A DNA stretch of 37,814 bases from Rhodococcus yananensis (GCF_020515525.1 NZ_JAIYEP010000042.1:1-37814), one strand, 5' to 3'. Shown: positions 18,297 to 26,527, numbered from the stretch's first letter. Notes: generated from the sequence alone by a model not told the origin. Translations and numbers: made by a program.

Positions 18297-18896
18297 GTGC
18301 AACTGTTGTTGATCCGACATGCCCAACCCGCCCTCACCGTCGTCGACGCGGGCCCGGCCGATCCGCCGCTCACCGACGTCGGCCGTGCCCAGGCCGACCG
18401 GCTACCCGACGCACTCACGCCGTACCGGATCACCCGCATGTTCTCCAGCCCGCAACGCCGGGCGCTCGAGACCGCACGGCCCCTCGCCACCCGACGCGAC
18501 CTGCCGGTCGACCGGCTCGACGACCTCGCCGAGTACGACCACGGGCTGGGTCACTACATCCCGATCGACCAGGCCCGCGATCTCGCGCCCGCGGCATTTG
18601 CGCGTATCCGCGCAGGTCACCTTCCCGACTTCGTGGATGCGGACGAATTCCGCACCCGGGTGCTCGGCGCCGTCGACGCGATCGTCGACGCATCCGGGCA
18701 CGACGAGACGGTCGCGGTGGTCGCGCACGGCGGCGTGATCAACGTGCTGCTGCAGGACCTCCTCGATCTCGACCGGCCCCTGACCTTCCCCGTCGACTAC
18801 GCATCGGTGACGCGGATCCTGGTGTCACGGAACGGAGAGCGGCGCGTCGCCTCCGTCAACGAGACCGGACACGTGCGCGACACGCTGCGGGTGTGA
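18297..18896 (+). CDS. Histidine phosphatase family protein (phosphoglycerate mutase-like)
   Basis: A 199-residue branch-1 histidine phosphatase. The phospho-acceptor motif LLLIRHAQP is at residues 3-11, SSPQRRALETARPL follows at about 51-64, and the second catalytic His lies in VAVVAHGGVINVLL near residue 143. The enzyme forms a phospho-His intermediate; the substrate cannot be read from the sequence. GTG 18297 places the RHG motif at the usual distance from the N-terminus and has AGGG 8-9 nt upstream; GTG 18288 is a less likely start. It is downstream of the parS hairpin and probably has its own transcript. Confidence 0.85.
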   Translation: MQLLLIRHAQPALTVVDAGPADPPLTDVGRAQADRLPDALTPYRITRMFSSPQRRALETARPLATRRDLPVDRLDDLAEYDHGLGHYIPIDQARDLAPAAFARIRAGHLPDFVDADEFRTRVLGAVDAIVDASGHDETVAVVAHGGVINVLLQDLLDLDRPLTFPVDYASVTRILVSRNGERRVASVNETGHVRDTLRV

Positions 18897-18945
18897 CGAG
18901 ACGGGCGGGCCGTCCGATCACCTGCGCCGAGCACAGACCGCTGGC

Positions 18946-18980
18946 TACTCTGGAACCGTTCCCGTTCCGCGACCGAGGAG
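18946..18980 (+). promoter_or_regulatory. Putative promoter -10 box and ribosome binding site for the small secreted protein
   Basis: TACTCT at 18946-18951 fits the actinobacterial TAnnnT -10 pattern. GAGGAG at 18975-18980 lies 6 nt before the ATG at 18987. No convincing -35 box is visible. Confidence 0.4.
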
Positions 18981-18986
18981 TCCTGC

Positions 18987-19379
18987 ATGCGCACGTCCGC
19001 CCGACTGTCCGCCCTCCTCGCCCTCGTCGGCGCCGTCGTCCTCGGCGCACCGGCCGTGGCATCCGCCGACGTATGGCCCAGCGAGACCGACAATCCGTTC
19101 GTGGAAAAGGATCCCCCGTTCCTGACCCCGAACGACGGCGAGTTCTGGAACCCGCTGGTCGCCAAGGATCGACTCACGTCACCGTTCGGGACCTCGCACC
19201 GCATCGAGTGCACCTCGTTCCACGGTGTGCTGGGCGAATGCTGGCAGGCCGACGACACCGGAGCAGCCGTCAAGCTCGTCCATCTGCCGTTCAACTTCCC
19301 GGCCGTGACGGGATCGGCGCTACCCGGTGGGGGTCCGTCGCACTACGTCTACCCGGGGTTCATTCCCGGGATCGGGTGA
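18987..19379 (+). CDS. Small secreted protein, function unknown
   Basis: A 130-residue protein with a clear signal peptide (basic start MRTSARLS, hydrophobic core ALLALVGAVVLG, cleavage after VASA at about residue 27). The mature part is about 103 residues, rich in Pro, Phe and Trp (DVWPSETDNPF, PNDGEFWNPLV), with two Cys (IECTSF and GECWQA) that could form a disulfide, and ends in PGFIPGIG. No catalytic motif is visible. It resembles the many small exported proteins of mycolata. The start is supported by GAGGAG. Confidence 0.75.
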   Translation: MRTSARLSALLALVGAVVLGAPAVASADVWPSETDNPFVEKDPPFLTPNDGEFWNPLVAKDRLTSPFGTSHRIECTSFHGVLGECWQADDTGAAVKLVHLPFNFPAVTGSALPGGGPSHYVYPGFIPGIG

Positions 19380-19461
19380 CCTGTCTGCTCGATCACGGCA
19401 CTGCCGACCCGCCGATTCCGGCCTGGTCACGCCGCCCCTGGGATCGGTTCGAGTACGCCAT

Positions 19462-19782
19462 GTGAAGCCGGATTCGTTGCGCCGTCGACAGCGTCTCGCC
19501 CGCAGGCCCGTCCAGGACTTCGGCGACTCCGGCATGGCCTTCAACCGCACCCGCGCCGCTGCCACGCTCACCGGTGACCCGAAACTGGTCAAGGCGACCA
19601 CCGGCACTGTCCGGCGGAAGCTATCGGCTGTGCGAGCCGACGTGCTCGTCGACGTCCTCGGCCGCCTGGCCGCCGATGTCGAGGCCGTCGGCGAAGGCCC
19701 GGTACCGGTCGAGCGTGCAGCGTTCGATGACATGGCGGAGCGGGCCCGTTGGCACCGTGAGCGGGTCGCGTACGACGACTGA
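19462..19782 (+). CDS. Small hypothetical protein
   Basis: A 106-residue basic, helical protein from a GTG at 19462. Third codon positions are strongly G/C throughout, so it looks genuinely coding, but the ribosome binding site is weak. ATG 19534 (MAFNRTRAAATL) is an alternative start. The C-terminal half (RADVLVDVLGRLAADVEAVG) is probably helical. I do not recognise a family; it could be the remaining part of a longer gene. Confidence 0.45.
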   Translation: MKPDSLRRRQRLARRPVQDFGDSGMAFNRTRAAATLTGDPKLVKATTGTVRRKLSAVRADVLVDVLGRLAADVEAVGEGPVPVERAAFDDMAERARWHRERVAYDD

Positions 19783-20294
19783 CGCGGGCCACGGCGGACT
19801 TCTCTAGTCGGCGGCATCCTCGCAGACTCCACACGCGACTGTCGCTCAGCGGAATCGCCGCCGGCGTCGCGAACCTGACCATCCCCGGTGTCACTGTGCT
19901 GGTGGTAGCCCGGTCCGCATCCGGTCCGAAGGTCCCCAACCGGTGGGCGAATGCTTTGGGCGCCCAGCGACGAGAGCTCGCCCTCGTGCCTTCCGCATGA
20001 TCGAATCGGCTTGGTGTGCGGTGTCTGTTCCAGCGAAAGGCCGGTGCGCGGGACTTTCGAGCCATTCGTTCGGGTCGAAAGATCAACTGTGGCATCCGCG
20101 CGGGTCGCGCTTGCGTAGTCCCGGCCGAGCACTATAGTTGCGGCCGGAGAAACCGTTCGGTTGGTTCCTCCTCTTCGACGTCGGGGGGTCCGTCACCACA
20201 GCATCTGTTCCCGCGTGCCTGTACAAGTACACGCCGCGGGCCAGTCGGTGCTGGGTTCTCCACGCACGTGTGACACAACGTAGACGGGGGATTT
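19783..20294. other. 512-bp region without an intact gene, upstream of the biosynthetic operon
   Basis: No intact gene is seen. On the minus strand about 19830-19975 encodes HRLGTFGPDADR followed by TPGMVRF, which weakly resembles the N-terminus of cyclase-family (PF04199) hydrolases. This may be a decayed fragment, at low confidence. The right part holds the promoter-like elements and the leader of the ThiF-like gene. The region marks the left border of the atypical operon. Confidence 0.4.
20111..20138 (+). promoter_or_regulatory. Putative promoter of the ThiF/HDO/2OG operon
   Basis: TTGCGT (20111-20116) and TATAGT (20133-20138) are separated by 16 bp, a good sigma-70-type match for this GC-rich DNA. 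Transcription from here would give a leader of about 150 nt before the GTG at 20295. Confidence 0.45.
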
Positions 20295-21107
20295 GTGTAT
20301 CCACGAGAAGTACTGTTCGGGCGCATGCTGGGATTGGTCACAGAGGAACAGTTGCGTCAACTGGGCGAGGCCACGATTGCGATCCCTGGTTGCGGCGGAA
20401 CCGGTTACACGTACGCAGAGTGCCTTGCGCGGATGGGAATCGGGAACTTCCGTCTCTCGGATACGGACCGGTTCGGGCCCGAGAACATGAACCGCCAGTT
20501 CGGCGCAACGGTGGACACTGTCGGGCGTCTCAAGTCCGACGTGCTCGAAGAGCGCTTGCGGTCGATCAATCCGGAGATCACAGTCACGCGGTTCTCGGAC
20601 ATCGACGAAGACAATGTGTCCGACTTCGTCGTCGGCGCTTCGGCGCTGTGCGACACCATCGACTTCTTCGCCATGAACGAACGCCGGATGCTGCACCGTC
20701 AGGCGCGCGCTCACAAGGTTCCCACCGTGTTGTGCTGCCCGGTCGCGTACGGCGTGACAGGGCACTACTTCAACTACCATGAGAACGATCGAATCGACTT
20801 CGATGTCCTTTTCCACCAGTCTGATTCGAACGACGAGCAGCAGAACCTCGAGAACTTCGGAAATGCTCTGGCTCCGAACGCGCTGCACAGCGCCTACGTC
20901 GACGATCCCAACCTCGACTTCGAGAACCACAAGGTTGCCTCGCTGAGCGCTTCATGTCTTATGGCAACCTCGTGGGGGGCGATGCAAGCCGTTTGTGCAA
21001 TCCTCGGACAGCCGTCGGCTTTCCGGCCCGTTCCCGAGATGTACGAGTTCGATCTTCGTGCTATGCAATTCGTTTCCAGATCCATGTCCACCGCTGTTCT
21101 CGACTGA
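20295..21107 (+). CDS. E1-like/ThiF-family adenylyltransferase
   Basis: A 270-residue single-domain E1-like protein. The nucleotide loop is PGCGGTGY at residues 31-38, with acidic residues in SDTDRFG (56-61), the family's Asn/Arg pair in ENMNRQF (63-69), Lys80 in GRLKSD and Asp120/Asp123 in CDTIDFF. These are the usual ATP/Mg-binding elements, so it should adenylate a carboxylate. The two CxxC zinc pairs of MoeB/ThiF are absent, and no rhodanese or partner ubiquitin-like gene is nearby. This argues against sulfur-carrier activation and for a small-molecule or peptide substrate, as in MccB-type enzymes (inference). The GTG start follows GGGGGA by 5 nt. It is the first gene of a tightly packed five-gene operon. 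Confidence 0.8.
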   Translation: MYPREVLFGRMLGLVTEEQLRQLGEATIAIPGCGGTGYTYAECLARMGIGNFRLSDTDRFGPENMNRQFGATVDTVGRLKSDVLEERLRSINPEITVTRFSDIDEDNVSDFVVGASALCDTIDFFAMNERRMLHRQARAHKVPTVLCCPVAYGVTGHYFNYHENDRIDFDVLFHQSDSNDEQQNLENFGNALAPNALHSAYVDDPNLDFENHKVASLSASCLMATSWGAMQAVCAILGQPSAFRPVPEMYEFDLRAMQFVSRSMSTAVLD

Positions 21108-21131
21108 TCTATCGCGACCCTCGGAGACCTC

Positions 21132-22096
21132 ATGGCATCCCTCAGTTCAGGCCTGCTCGAACAGTCGGTCGATACCGACGAACTGTCCGAACTACTCGAC
21201 CGCGCATACGAATACGAGGACTGCACCGCCCTGCTTCAGGTCCAGCAGCGCCTCGCGGAGATTCACGCGCGTTCGTTCGAGATTCCCGCCTCCCTACCAC
21301 GGACCGACTTCAACGCGTTGCGTGCCGATCTGCACTGTGCGTTGCAGATCGAAGAACGCATGCTCTCCTACGAGGATCGATTCATCGACCTCGGCGCCTG
21401 CCCGTCCACGACCGGGGGCGGGCTCGAATTCGTGCGCAGCCTGAAATCGGTCGTGCGGGAGCATCCGGCGAACCGGCACCCGTTCTACATCGACTTCTTG
21501 CCCGACAGCGCCGACATCGCCTACTACCTCGCGCAGGAGTCGGCACTGGATCCCGGTTCGACGACTTCATCGCCCTGATGCAGATCGGGATGGCTGTACG
21601 GCCGAAACTCGAACTCGCCGGCAACTACTGGGACGAGATGGGGAACGGCACCGAGCCCCGCGTGCACACCGTGATGTTCCAGAATGCCCTCGACGAGGTC
21701 GGTGCTACCGACGACTTCATCCGCGAGAATCTCAGTGTCGACGCCATGGTGTGCGGGAACCTCTCGGCCATGCTGGCGTTGCGTAAGCCCTTGATCTTCC
21801 GCGCCGTAGGCAGCTTCGCTGTAACCGAGTTCCTGTTTCCGCGCCGGTGCGCGCAGCTGCTCGAGGCGTGGCGGCGTAACGCGCTGTCCGTCGAGGGCAT
21901 CGAGTATCACCGCGAGCACATCGGCATCGATGCGCGTCACGCGTCGGGGTTCTTCAAGAACGTCATCATTCCCCTGGTCGAGGAGCGCCCCGAGGTCGCA
22001 CCCGAGATTTCCTGGGGCGCCCTGGCCCGTCTCAACTCCTCGCAGCGCTATCTCGAATCCACCCTGCAGACCCTGACCTACGGGAGTGCCCGTTGA
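21132..22096 (+). pseudogene. Haem-oxygenase-like di-iron oxidase (iron-containing redox enzyme family), frameshifted
   Basis: Two overlapping frames make one 321-residue protein if one C is restored in the CCC run at 21552-21554 (…ALDP then RFDDFIALM…). Corrected numbering gives candidate metal ligands E136 (YYLAQES), E169 and H179 (WDEMGNGTEPRVH, ten apart), E233 (AVTEFLF) and H263, D267, H270 (HIGIDARH). This is the full HDO ligand pattern, including the extra His seen in N-oxygenase members such as SznF, as far as I recall them. Such enzymes use O2 and two Fe ions to N-oxygenate, cleave or desaturate amino-acid substrates. ATG 21132 follows GGAG. The gene overlaps the next by TTGA. As written it yields a 148-residue truncated product. 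Sequencing error is possible. Confidence 0.82.
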
Positions 22097-22803
22097 ACAC
22101 CGATCTCGCCCAGCGCGGCTATGCCCTCGTGGACGGATTGTTCGCCACGGAGGAGCAACTGGCCTCCTACGAGAACTGTCCGCACGATCCGTTCATGGGC
22201 AACGGCACCCGGTACAAGCGATTCTCCCAGTTCAAACTCGACCATGACAGCGACTGTTGGGGCATCGAGCTGCTGCCAGCACGTGCCTACACTGCGCCGA
22301 AGGAGTTCAACCCGGTTGGTGGCGGATTCAAGCGCCCCTACGAACCGCTCGAGGCGGACTTCAGTGGGATCATCACCAAACTGGCGGACCAGCTCGGCCT
22401 CGACCGCACGACAGCCTGGCAGATCACCGTGCACCAGAACCGCAGCATCGCCGAACCCCGGCGCCACGGCCAGCTGACCCCGGAAGGGCGGCACAAGGAC
22501 GGTCACGAGTTCGTCACCATCAGCGCGTTAGCCCGTTCCAACGTCACTGGCGGACGCACCCGGGTGTGGGGCGGTGAGGAGGCCGAACAGCCGCTGTGGG
22601 AACACACGATGGTCCCCGGTCAGACATTGCTGCTCGACGATCTGACCGTCCTGCACGATGTGACCGATATCGAAGCGGCCACCGACGTCCGCGGCACCCG
22701 AGACATCCTTATCGTTGCCTATTCACGTTGGGACGAAAGGTGGTACGGCGACGAGCACGACGCGGCCGTGCTCGAACCGCGCACCGTCCCGGGCCAGATG
22801 TGA
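22093..22803 (+). CDS. 2OG-Fe(II) dioxygenase family protein (PF10014 / isoleucine-dioxygenase-like)
   Basis: A 236-residue protein of the 2OG-Fe_Oxy_2 type, whose characterised members hydroxylate free amino acids. The iron triad is H134-x-D136 (GRHKDGHEF) with H188 (TVLHDV). Arg203 in GTRDILIVAYS is placed to bind 2-oxoglutarate. NVTGGRTRVW (150-159) matches the family's beta-strand after the HxD. The TTG start at 22093 overlaps the HDO stop codon and is supported by GGGAG 6 nt upstream, which suggests translational coupling. It is intact. In this operon it probably hydroxylates an amino acid or its oxidised derivative; the substrate is unknown. Confidence 0.8.
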   Translation: MNTDLAQRGYALVDGLFATEEQLASYENCPHDPFMGNGTRYKRFSQFKLDHDSDCWGIELLPARAYTAPKEFNPVGGGFKRPYEPLEADFSGIITKLADQLGLDRTTAWQITVHQNRSIAEPRRHGQLTPEGRHKDGHEFVTISALARSNVTGGRTRVWGGEEAEQPLWEHTMVPGQTLLLDDLTVLHDVTDIEAATDVRGTRDILIVAYSRWDERWYGDEHDAAVLEPRTVPGQM

Positions 22804-22825
22804 TCGGCTGGAGAGGACACCACCT

Positions 22826-23773
22826 ATGAGTATTTCCTTGTTCCTCGACGGAGCAGCCGGCACCACGGGCCTTCTGATCGAAGACCTGCTGCGACGCAGC
22901 CACCCCGAGTTCGAGATCCTGCAATTGTCCGACGACGAGCGGAAGGATCCCGCCGCCAAGCGTGCCCTGCTCGCCGAGGCCGAGTGCGCGGTGCTGTGTC
23001 TGCCGGACGCGGCGGCTGTAGAGTCCGCCGCTCTGGCAGATGAACTGGGCGTGCGAGTGCTCGATGCCAGCAGCGCGCATCGGGTGTCGGACGGCTGGGC
23101 GTACGGGCTGCCCGAACTGGATCAGGGCGCCCAGCGGCATCGGATCAGCGGTGCGTGGCGGGTGGCGAACCCGGGTTGCTACGCCACCGGTGCGCTCCTG
23201 TTGCTCAACCCGCTCTCGCGTGCGGGTCTCCTCCGTCCCGACGCGCACATTCCCATCTTCGGGATCTCGGGCTACAGCGGAGGCGGTCGAGCGATGCTGC
23301 AGCGCTTCGATCGCGACGGCGCGACATTGCGCACCGGCAGCTACGCCCACGACCACGAGCACAAGCACGTGCGCGAGATCGTGATGCACAGCCCAATCGA
23401 ACGCAAGCCGCAGTTCGTTCCGTCCGTCGGCGCTTTCGAGCGCGGGATGTCGGTGACAATCGCGCTCGGTCGCGAAGCCCTGACCGGCGAGATCGATGCG
23501 GCCACCATCCTCGAGCACTACGAACAGTCCTATTCGGTCGAGCAATTCGTGCAGGTGTGCACCGCGCAGCCGGACGACCCGAACGGTCTGCTCATGGTCG
23601 ATGACGTCGTGGGCACCAACGTCGCTGCCGTGCACTGCTTCGACGACGGCGCCGACCTGACCTTGGTGTGTCATCTGGACAACTTGGGCAAGGGCGCGTC
23701 GCTGGCCGCGATTCAGAACCTGAACATCATGTTCGGCTACCCGGAGGGGCTCGGTATCGGTGACCAACACTGA
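22826..23773 (+). CDS. ArgC-like N-acyl-gamma-glutamyl-phosphate reductase (short, type 2)
   Basis: A 315-residue member of the semialdehyde-dehydrogenase/ArgC family. The N-terminal NAD(P) site is FLDGAAGTTGLLIED (6-20), the catalytic Cys is C118 in ANPGCYATGALL, ISGYSGGGRAM follows at about 147-157, and the His-rich HDHEHKHVREI contains the likely general base. ArgC reduces an acyl phosphate to an aldehyde. No argB, argJ or argD genes surround it, so it is probably a dedicated pathway copy and not the arginine enzyme (inference). ATG 22826 follows GGAGAGGAC, 22 bp after the dioxygenase gene. It overlaps the dapF-like start by 14 bp. Confidence 0.82.
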   Translation: MSISLFLDGAAGTTGLLIEDLLRRSHPEFEILQLSDDERKDPAAKRALLAEAECAVLCLPDAAAVESAALADELGVRVLDASSAHRVSDGWAYGLPELDQGAQRHRISGAWRVANPGCYATGALLLLNPLSRAGLLRPDAHIPIFGISGYSGGGRAMLQRFDRDGATLRTGSYAHDHEHKHVREIVMHSPIERKPQFVPSVGAFERGMSVTIALGREALTGEIDAATILEHYEQSYSVEQFVQVCTAQPDDPNGLLMVDDVVGTNVAAVHCFDDGADLTLVCHLDNLGKGASLAAIQNLNIMFGYPEGLGIGDQH

Positions 23774-24275
23774 GCTTCTGCCGTTCGCAAAGTACACCGC
23801 GCTGGGTAACGACTACCTCGTCGTCGACGAGGAGCACTTCGGCACGACGCCGAACCCGCAGCGCATTGTCGAGTTGTGCGAGCGCCGATTCGGTGTCGGT
23901 GCCGACGGCATACTCGTCAGCCAACCCTCCGTGGCGGGTGGACCGTTCCGGATCCGGATCTTCAACTCCGACGGCAGCGAATGTGAGCGCAGCGGCAACG
24001 GATTGCGCATCTTTGCTCGATGGTTGCTCGATACCGGTGCAGTCGATCGTGATTACTTCGAGGTCTACTGCCTCGCCGGGATATCGCCGGTCGAGGTCAA
24101 CGAGGACGGCATGCCCACCGTTGCAATTGTACAACTGTTCTCGGGTTGGTTGCGGCAGCGATGCCGGGTGCATTTCATGCGGAACATCCGGGCGGCGGTC
24201 GGGGCGAAGGAACACGCTGCCGAACCTGTGTTGTCGTTGACCGGATCGGATGGAACAGCACAGTATTCGGCATGA
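23760..24275 (+). pseudogene. DapF-like epimerase, N-terminal half, fused to a transposase remnant
   Basis: Residues 1-122 are clearly the first half of the diaminopimelate epimerase fold: FAKYTALGNDYLVVDE, ERRFGVGADG and RIRIFNSDGSECERSGNGLR. The first catalytic Cys of DapF (…E-x3-C-G-N-G…) is Ser78 here, although a Cys lies at 75. The normal second half, with the second catalytic Cys (ACGTG region), is missing. From about residue 124 the frame reads IS256-type transposase sequence and stops at 171 residues, against about 280 for the family. The GTG start overlaps argC. The Cys to Ser change precedes the break in the protein and may mean the ancestor did a different proton-transfer or dehydration reaction. 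Confidence 0.8.
24132..24245 (+). mobile_element. IS256-type transposase remnant
   Basis: The segment WLRQRCRVHFMRNIRAAVGA has the QRCRVHFMRN hallmark of the IS256/IS1081-like transposase group. The elements at 1-293 and 2679-4140 differ here, with CCWFHKQFN at the equivalent place. It covers about 38 residues, with no ends recognised. It lies exactly where dapF homology stops, so the insertion and later decay of a mobile element probably truncated the operon. Confidence 0.6.
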
Positions 24276-24546
24276 CTCGTTGATCACTGCGCGTCCTGCG
24301 GGCCGATCCGAAGTCCACCACTCCACGGGGCACTATCGTGCTTCCGCAAGCGACACGTTCGAGGATGCTTCAGGATGTCGATGGACATCGTCCTCGGACG
24401 GCGCAGTCGACGGTGCCGACACACGCGTGGAAGGATGGGTCGCGGATCCCGATCCTTCGCGACACCGAAGAGATCGTCGGCCCGCGGCCCGTCCACAGAT
24501 CGAACACCGACGAGCGCATCGTCGCCGTGTCGTGTTGGATGAGTTC

Positions 24547-25458
24547 ATGCCGTCACGGTTCTCCCAGCTCCGCCGGTGGCGTTCCGGCGCCTCGACACAC
24601 ACGCGGCTGCGTGACCTGACGGGCACGCTCGTCGTCGTCACCGGCGGCGCCGGCGGGATCGGACGCGCCGTGGCCCGCGCGTTCGCCGCCGAAGGCGCCA
24701 TCGTCGTCGTCGCGGATGTCGACATCGACGGTGCCCGGGAAACCGTCGACCTCATCGACACGCCACCGCCGTCCGCGGGCGGATCCACCGCGGTGTTCGG
24801 CGGCGGCGCTCACGCATACGAACTGGACGTCTCCGACGAAGCGCAGGTCCGCCGGTTCGCCGAGACCGTCCGCGCACGGCACGGTGTCGCGGACGTGATC
24901 GTCAACAATGCCGGTATCGGCGTGATCGGCCCGTTCCTGGAGACCCCGTCCACGGCATTCGAGAACGTCGTGGACGTCAACTTCTGGGGTGTGGTCCACG
25001 GCTGCCGCGTGTTCGCCGAACAGATGGTCGAACGCGGCACGGGCGGTCACGTGGTGAACGTGTCGTCTGCGGCGGTCCTCGCACCGCAACGGAACATCGC
25101 CGCGTACTCGACGACGAAGGCGGCCGTACTGATGCTGTCGGAGTGCCTGCGCGCCGAATGGGTCGAACACGGTATCGGTGTGACGGCCGTGTGCCCGGAT
25201 CTCGTGGACACCGGGTTGATCCGCAACGCCGAATACGTCGCCCACGATCCGGAACGGGGCATCGCGCGGCGAGCCCGCGCACTGTCGGTGTACGAGCAGT
25301 TGCACGTTCCACCCGAACGCGTCGCCGACGCCGTCGTCGCGGCGGTCCGCCACAACCGCCCGGTGGTCACCGTGTCGCCACGGGCGAGGACCAGCGCATG
25401 GATCGCCCGGCTCACCCCTCAGGTGATGCGAGCCGGAACGAGATTCGACATCGACTGA
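24547..25458 (+). CDS. Short-chain dehydrogenase/reductase, EphD-like SDR domain
   Basis: A 303-residue classical SDR. The cofactor motif is TGGAGGIG at 32-39, with ADVDIDGA after beta-2 (NADP/NAD choice unclear), NNAG at 120-123, the catalytic Ser near 174 (VNVSSAAV) and YSTTK at 187-191. It matches best the SDR half of EphD-type hydrolase-SDR fusions of mycobacteria (LRDLTG lead-in, MVERGTGGHVVNVSSAA). No alpha/beta-hydrolase half is encoded upstream, so it is a stand-alone domain or a truncated fusion. The ATG has a weak GGATGAG upstream. The 271 bp before it (24276-24546) contain nothing I can identify. It converges on the cutinase gene with 15 bp between stops. Confidence 0.8.
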   Translation: MPSRFSQLRRWRSGASTHTRLRDLTGTLVVVTGGAGGIGRAVARAFAAEGAIVVVADVDIDGARETVDLIDTPPPSAGGSTAVFGGGAHAYELDVSDEAQVRRFAETVRARHGVADVIVNNAGIGVIGPFLETPSTAFENVVDVNFWGVVHGCRVFAEQMVERGTGGHVVNVSSAAVLAPQRNIAAYSTTKAAVLMLSECLRAEWVEHGIGVTAVCPDLVDTGLIRNAEYVAHDPERGIARRARALSVYEQLHVPPERVADAVVAAVRHNRPVVTVSPRARTSAWIARLTPQVMRAGTRFDID

Positions 25459-25473
25459 CCACCGCCGCGCCGA

Positions 25474-26409
25474 TCACACCTTCGATGCGATCCAGTCGTG
25501 CAGCCACCTGGTGGCCGTGGTCCCGTTCCCATCGACCACATAGTTCGAGTAGTCCTGGTGGATCTGCGAACCGTAGAACCTCCGGATGTCACCCTCACGG
25601 TCGGCGTTGGCCTCCGGGGATATCTGCGACTGCAGCGTCGGGATTCCACCGGCGCGTACGATGTCGTCGTACAGCACCATCGCCTCGTCCCGGTAGTTCT
25701 CGAGGTCCTCGGGTGAGCTTCCGGCGGAAATCGCAAGGAACCCGGCCAGTCTCGTCACGAAATCGTCGCGAGGCGTGGAGCAGTACAGGTCGCCGACGGC
25801 GCAGAGAGTGCGCACCGCGGGCGTGACGAGACCGAACCCGCCGAGTCGCGGACCGCCCGCACCGTTACCCACGACGGGCGGTCCCACGAACGGATCGGTT
25901 TCGGAGCGACGGGGATCGGACAGCAGGCCGACGGCTACGAGTCGGTTCGGTGCGATCACACCGAACCCGGTGCCGATCTCGGCGGCGAGATCGCCCGCGG
26001 CGTCGGCACCCTGACTGTAGCCGACGAGGGCGAAATCCGTTCCCGGACAGTGCACCGCGGTCGCCACGATGAGGTTGCGGGCGTTGTCGACGGCGCGGGT
26101 CCGCGACAGTGCGTACACCTCGCCCTCCCACGGGAAGGCGGTGGCCGGGTACTCCACGTAGTCGACGCGGGCTCCCGCCGGCAGCCCGGAGGTGACCTCG
26201 CCGAGCATCCCGTTGCCCCGCGCGGGATCCGAGGTGTTCGACGTCTCCCACGTGCCCGGAACGGCGATGACCTGGAGGGACGGACAACCCGGATTCGCAT
26301 GTGCGACATCCGCCGTCACCAGGGTGGTCGTCGCCACCGCCACGGCGCCGACCACCGCCGTCAGAATCCGCGCGGCGACCGTCGCCGGCCACGTCTTCGC
26401 CATCCCCAT
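25474..26409 (-). CDS. Secreted cutinase-family esterase/lipase (Culp-like)
   Basis: A 311-residue exported alpha/beta hydrolase. The signal peptide (RILTAVVGAVAVATTTLV) has cleavage near AHA-N (about residue 38). The mature protein begins with a Cys-containing strand (GCPSLQVIAVPGTWE), the nucleophile elbow is GYSQG with Ser132, and CAVGDLYC provides the Asp. A late His lies in GSQIHQDYSN. This is the pattern of mycobacterial cutinase-like enzymes such as the envelope lipase Rv3802c, which act on lipid esters outside the membrane. A second in-frame ATG at 26403 is an alternative start. The upstream gap (26410-26527) separates it from the repeat protein on the same strand. Confidence 0.85.
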   Translation of the reverse strand: MGMAKTWPATVAARILTAVVGAVAVATTTLVTADVAHANPGCPSLQVIAVPGTWETSNTSDPARGNGMLGEVTSGLPAGARVDYVEYPATAFPWEGEVYALSRTRAVDNARNLIVATAVHCPGTDFALVGYSQGADAAGDLAAEIGTGFGVIAPNRLVAVGLLSDPRRSETDPFVGPPVVGNGAGGPRLGGFGLVTPAVRTLCAVGDLYCSTPRDDFVTRLAGFLAISAGSSPEDLENYRDEAMVLYDDIVRAGGIPTLQSQISPEANADREGDIRRFYGSQIHQDYSNYVVDGNGTTATRWLHDWIASKV

Positions 26410-26527
26410 CCTCGCCCCCGGGTCTCGGTCACGTGTTGTGGATCGTCTCGTCCGTATCGCAACGAGAATGCACTCGCATGATTACACAATCGTTGACTTC
26501 ACGTGACCTCTACGTGGCTGTGTGCGG

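Noticed and set aside
23760-24275. Calling the dapF-like gene an intact diaminopimelate epimerase
   Set aside because: The second half and second catalytic Cys are absent, and the first Cys position is Ser.
26498-26506. TTCACGTGA, a second possible parS
   Set aside because: Only the inner nine bases match; the flanking positions differ from GTTTCACGTGAAAC, so ParB binding is unlikely.
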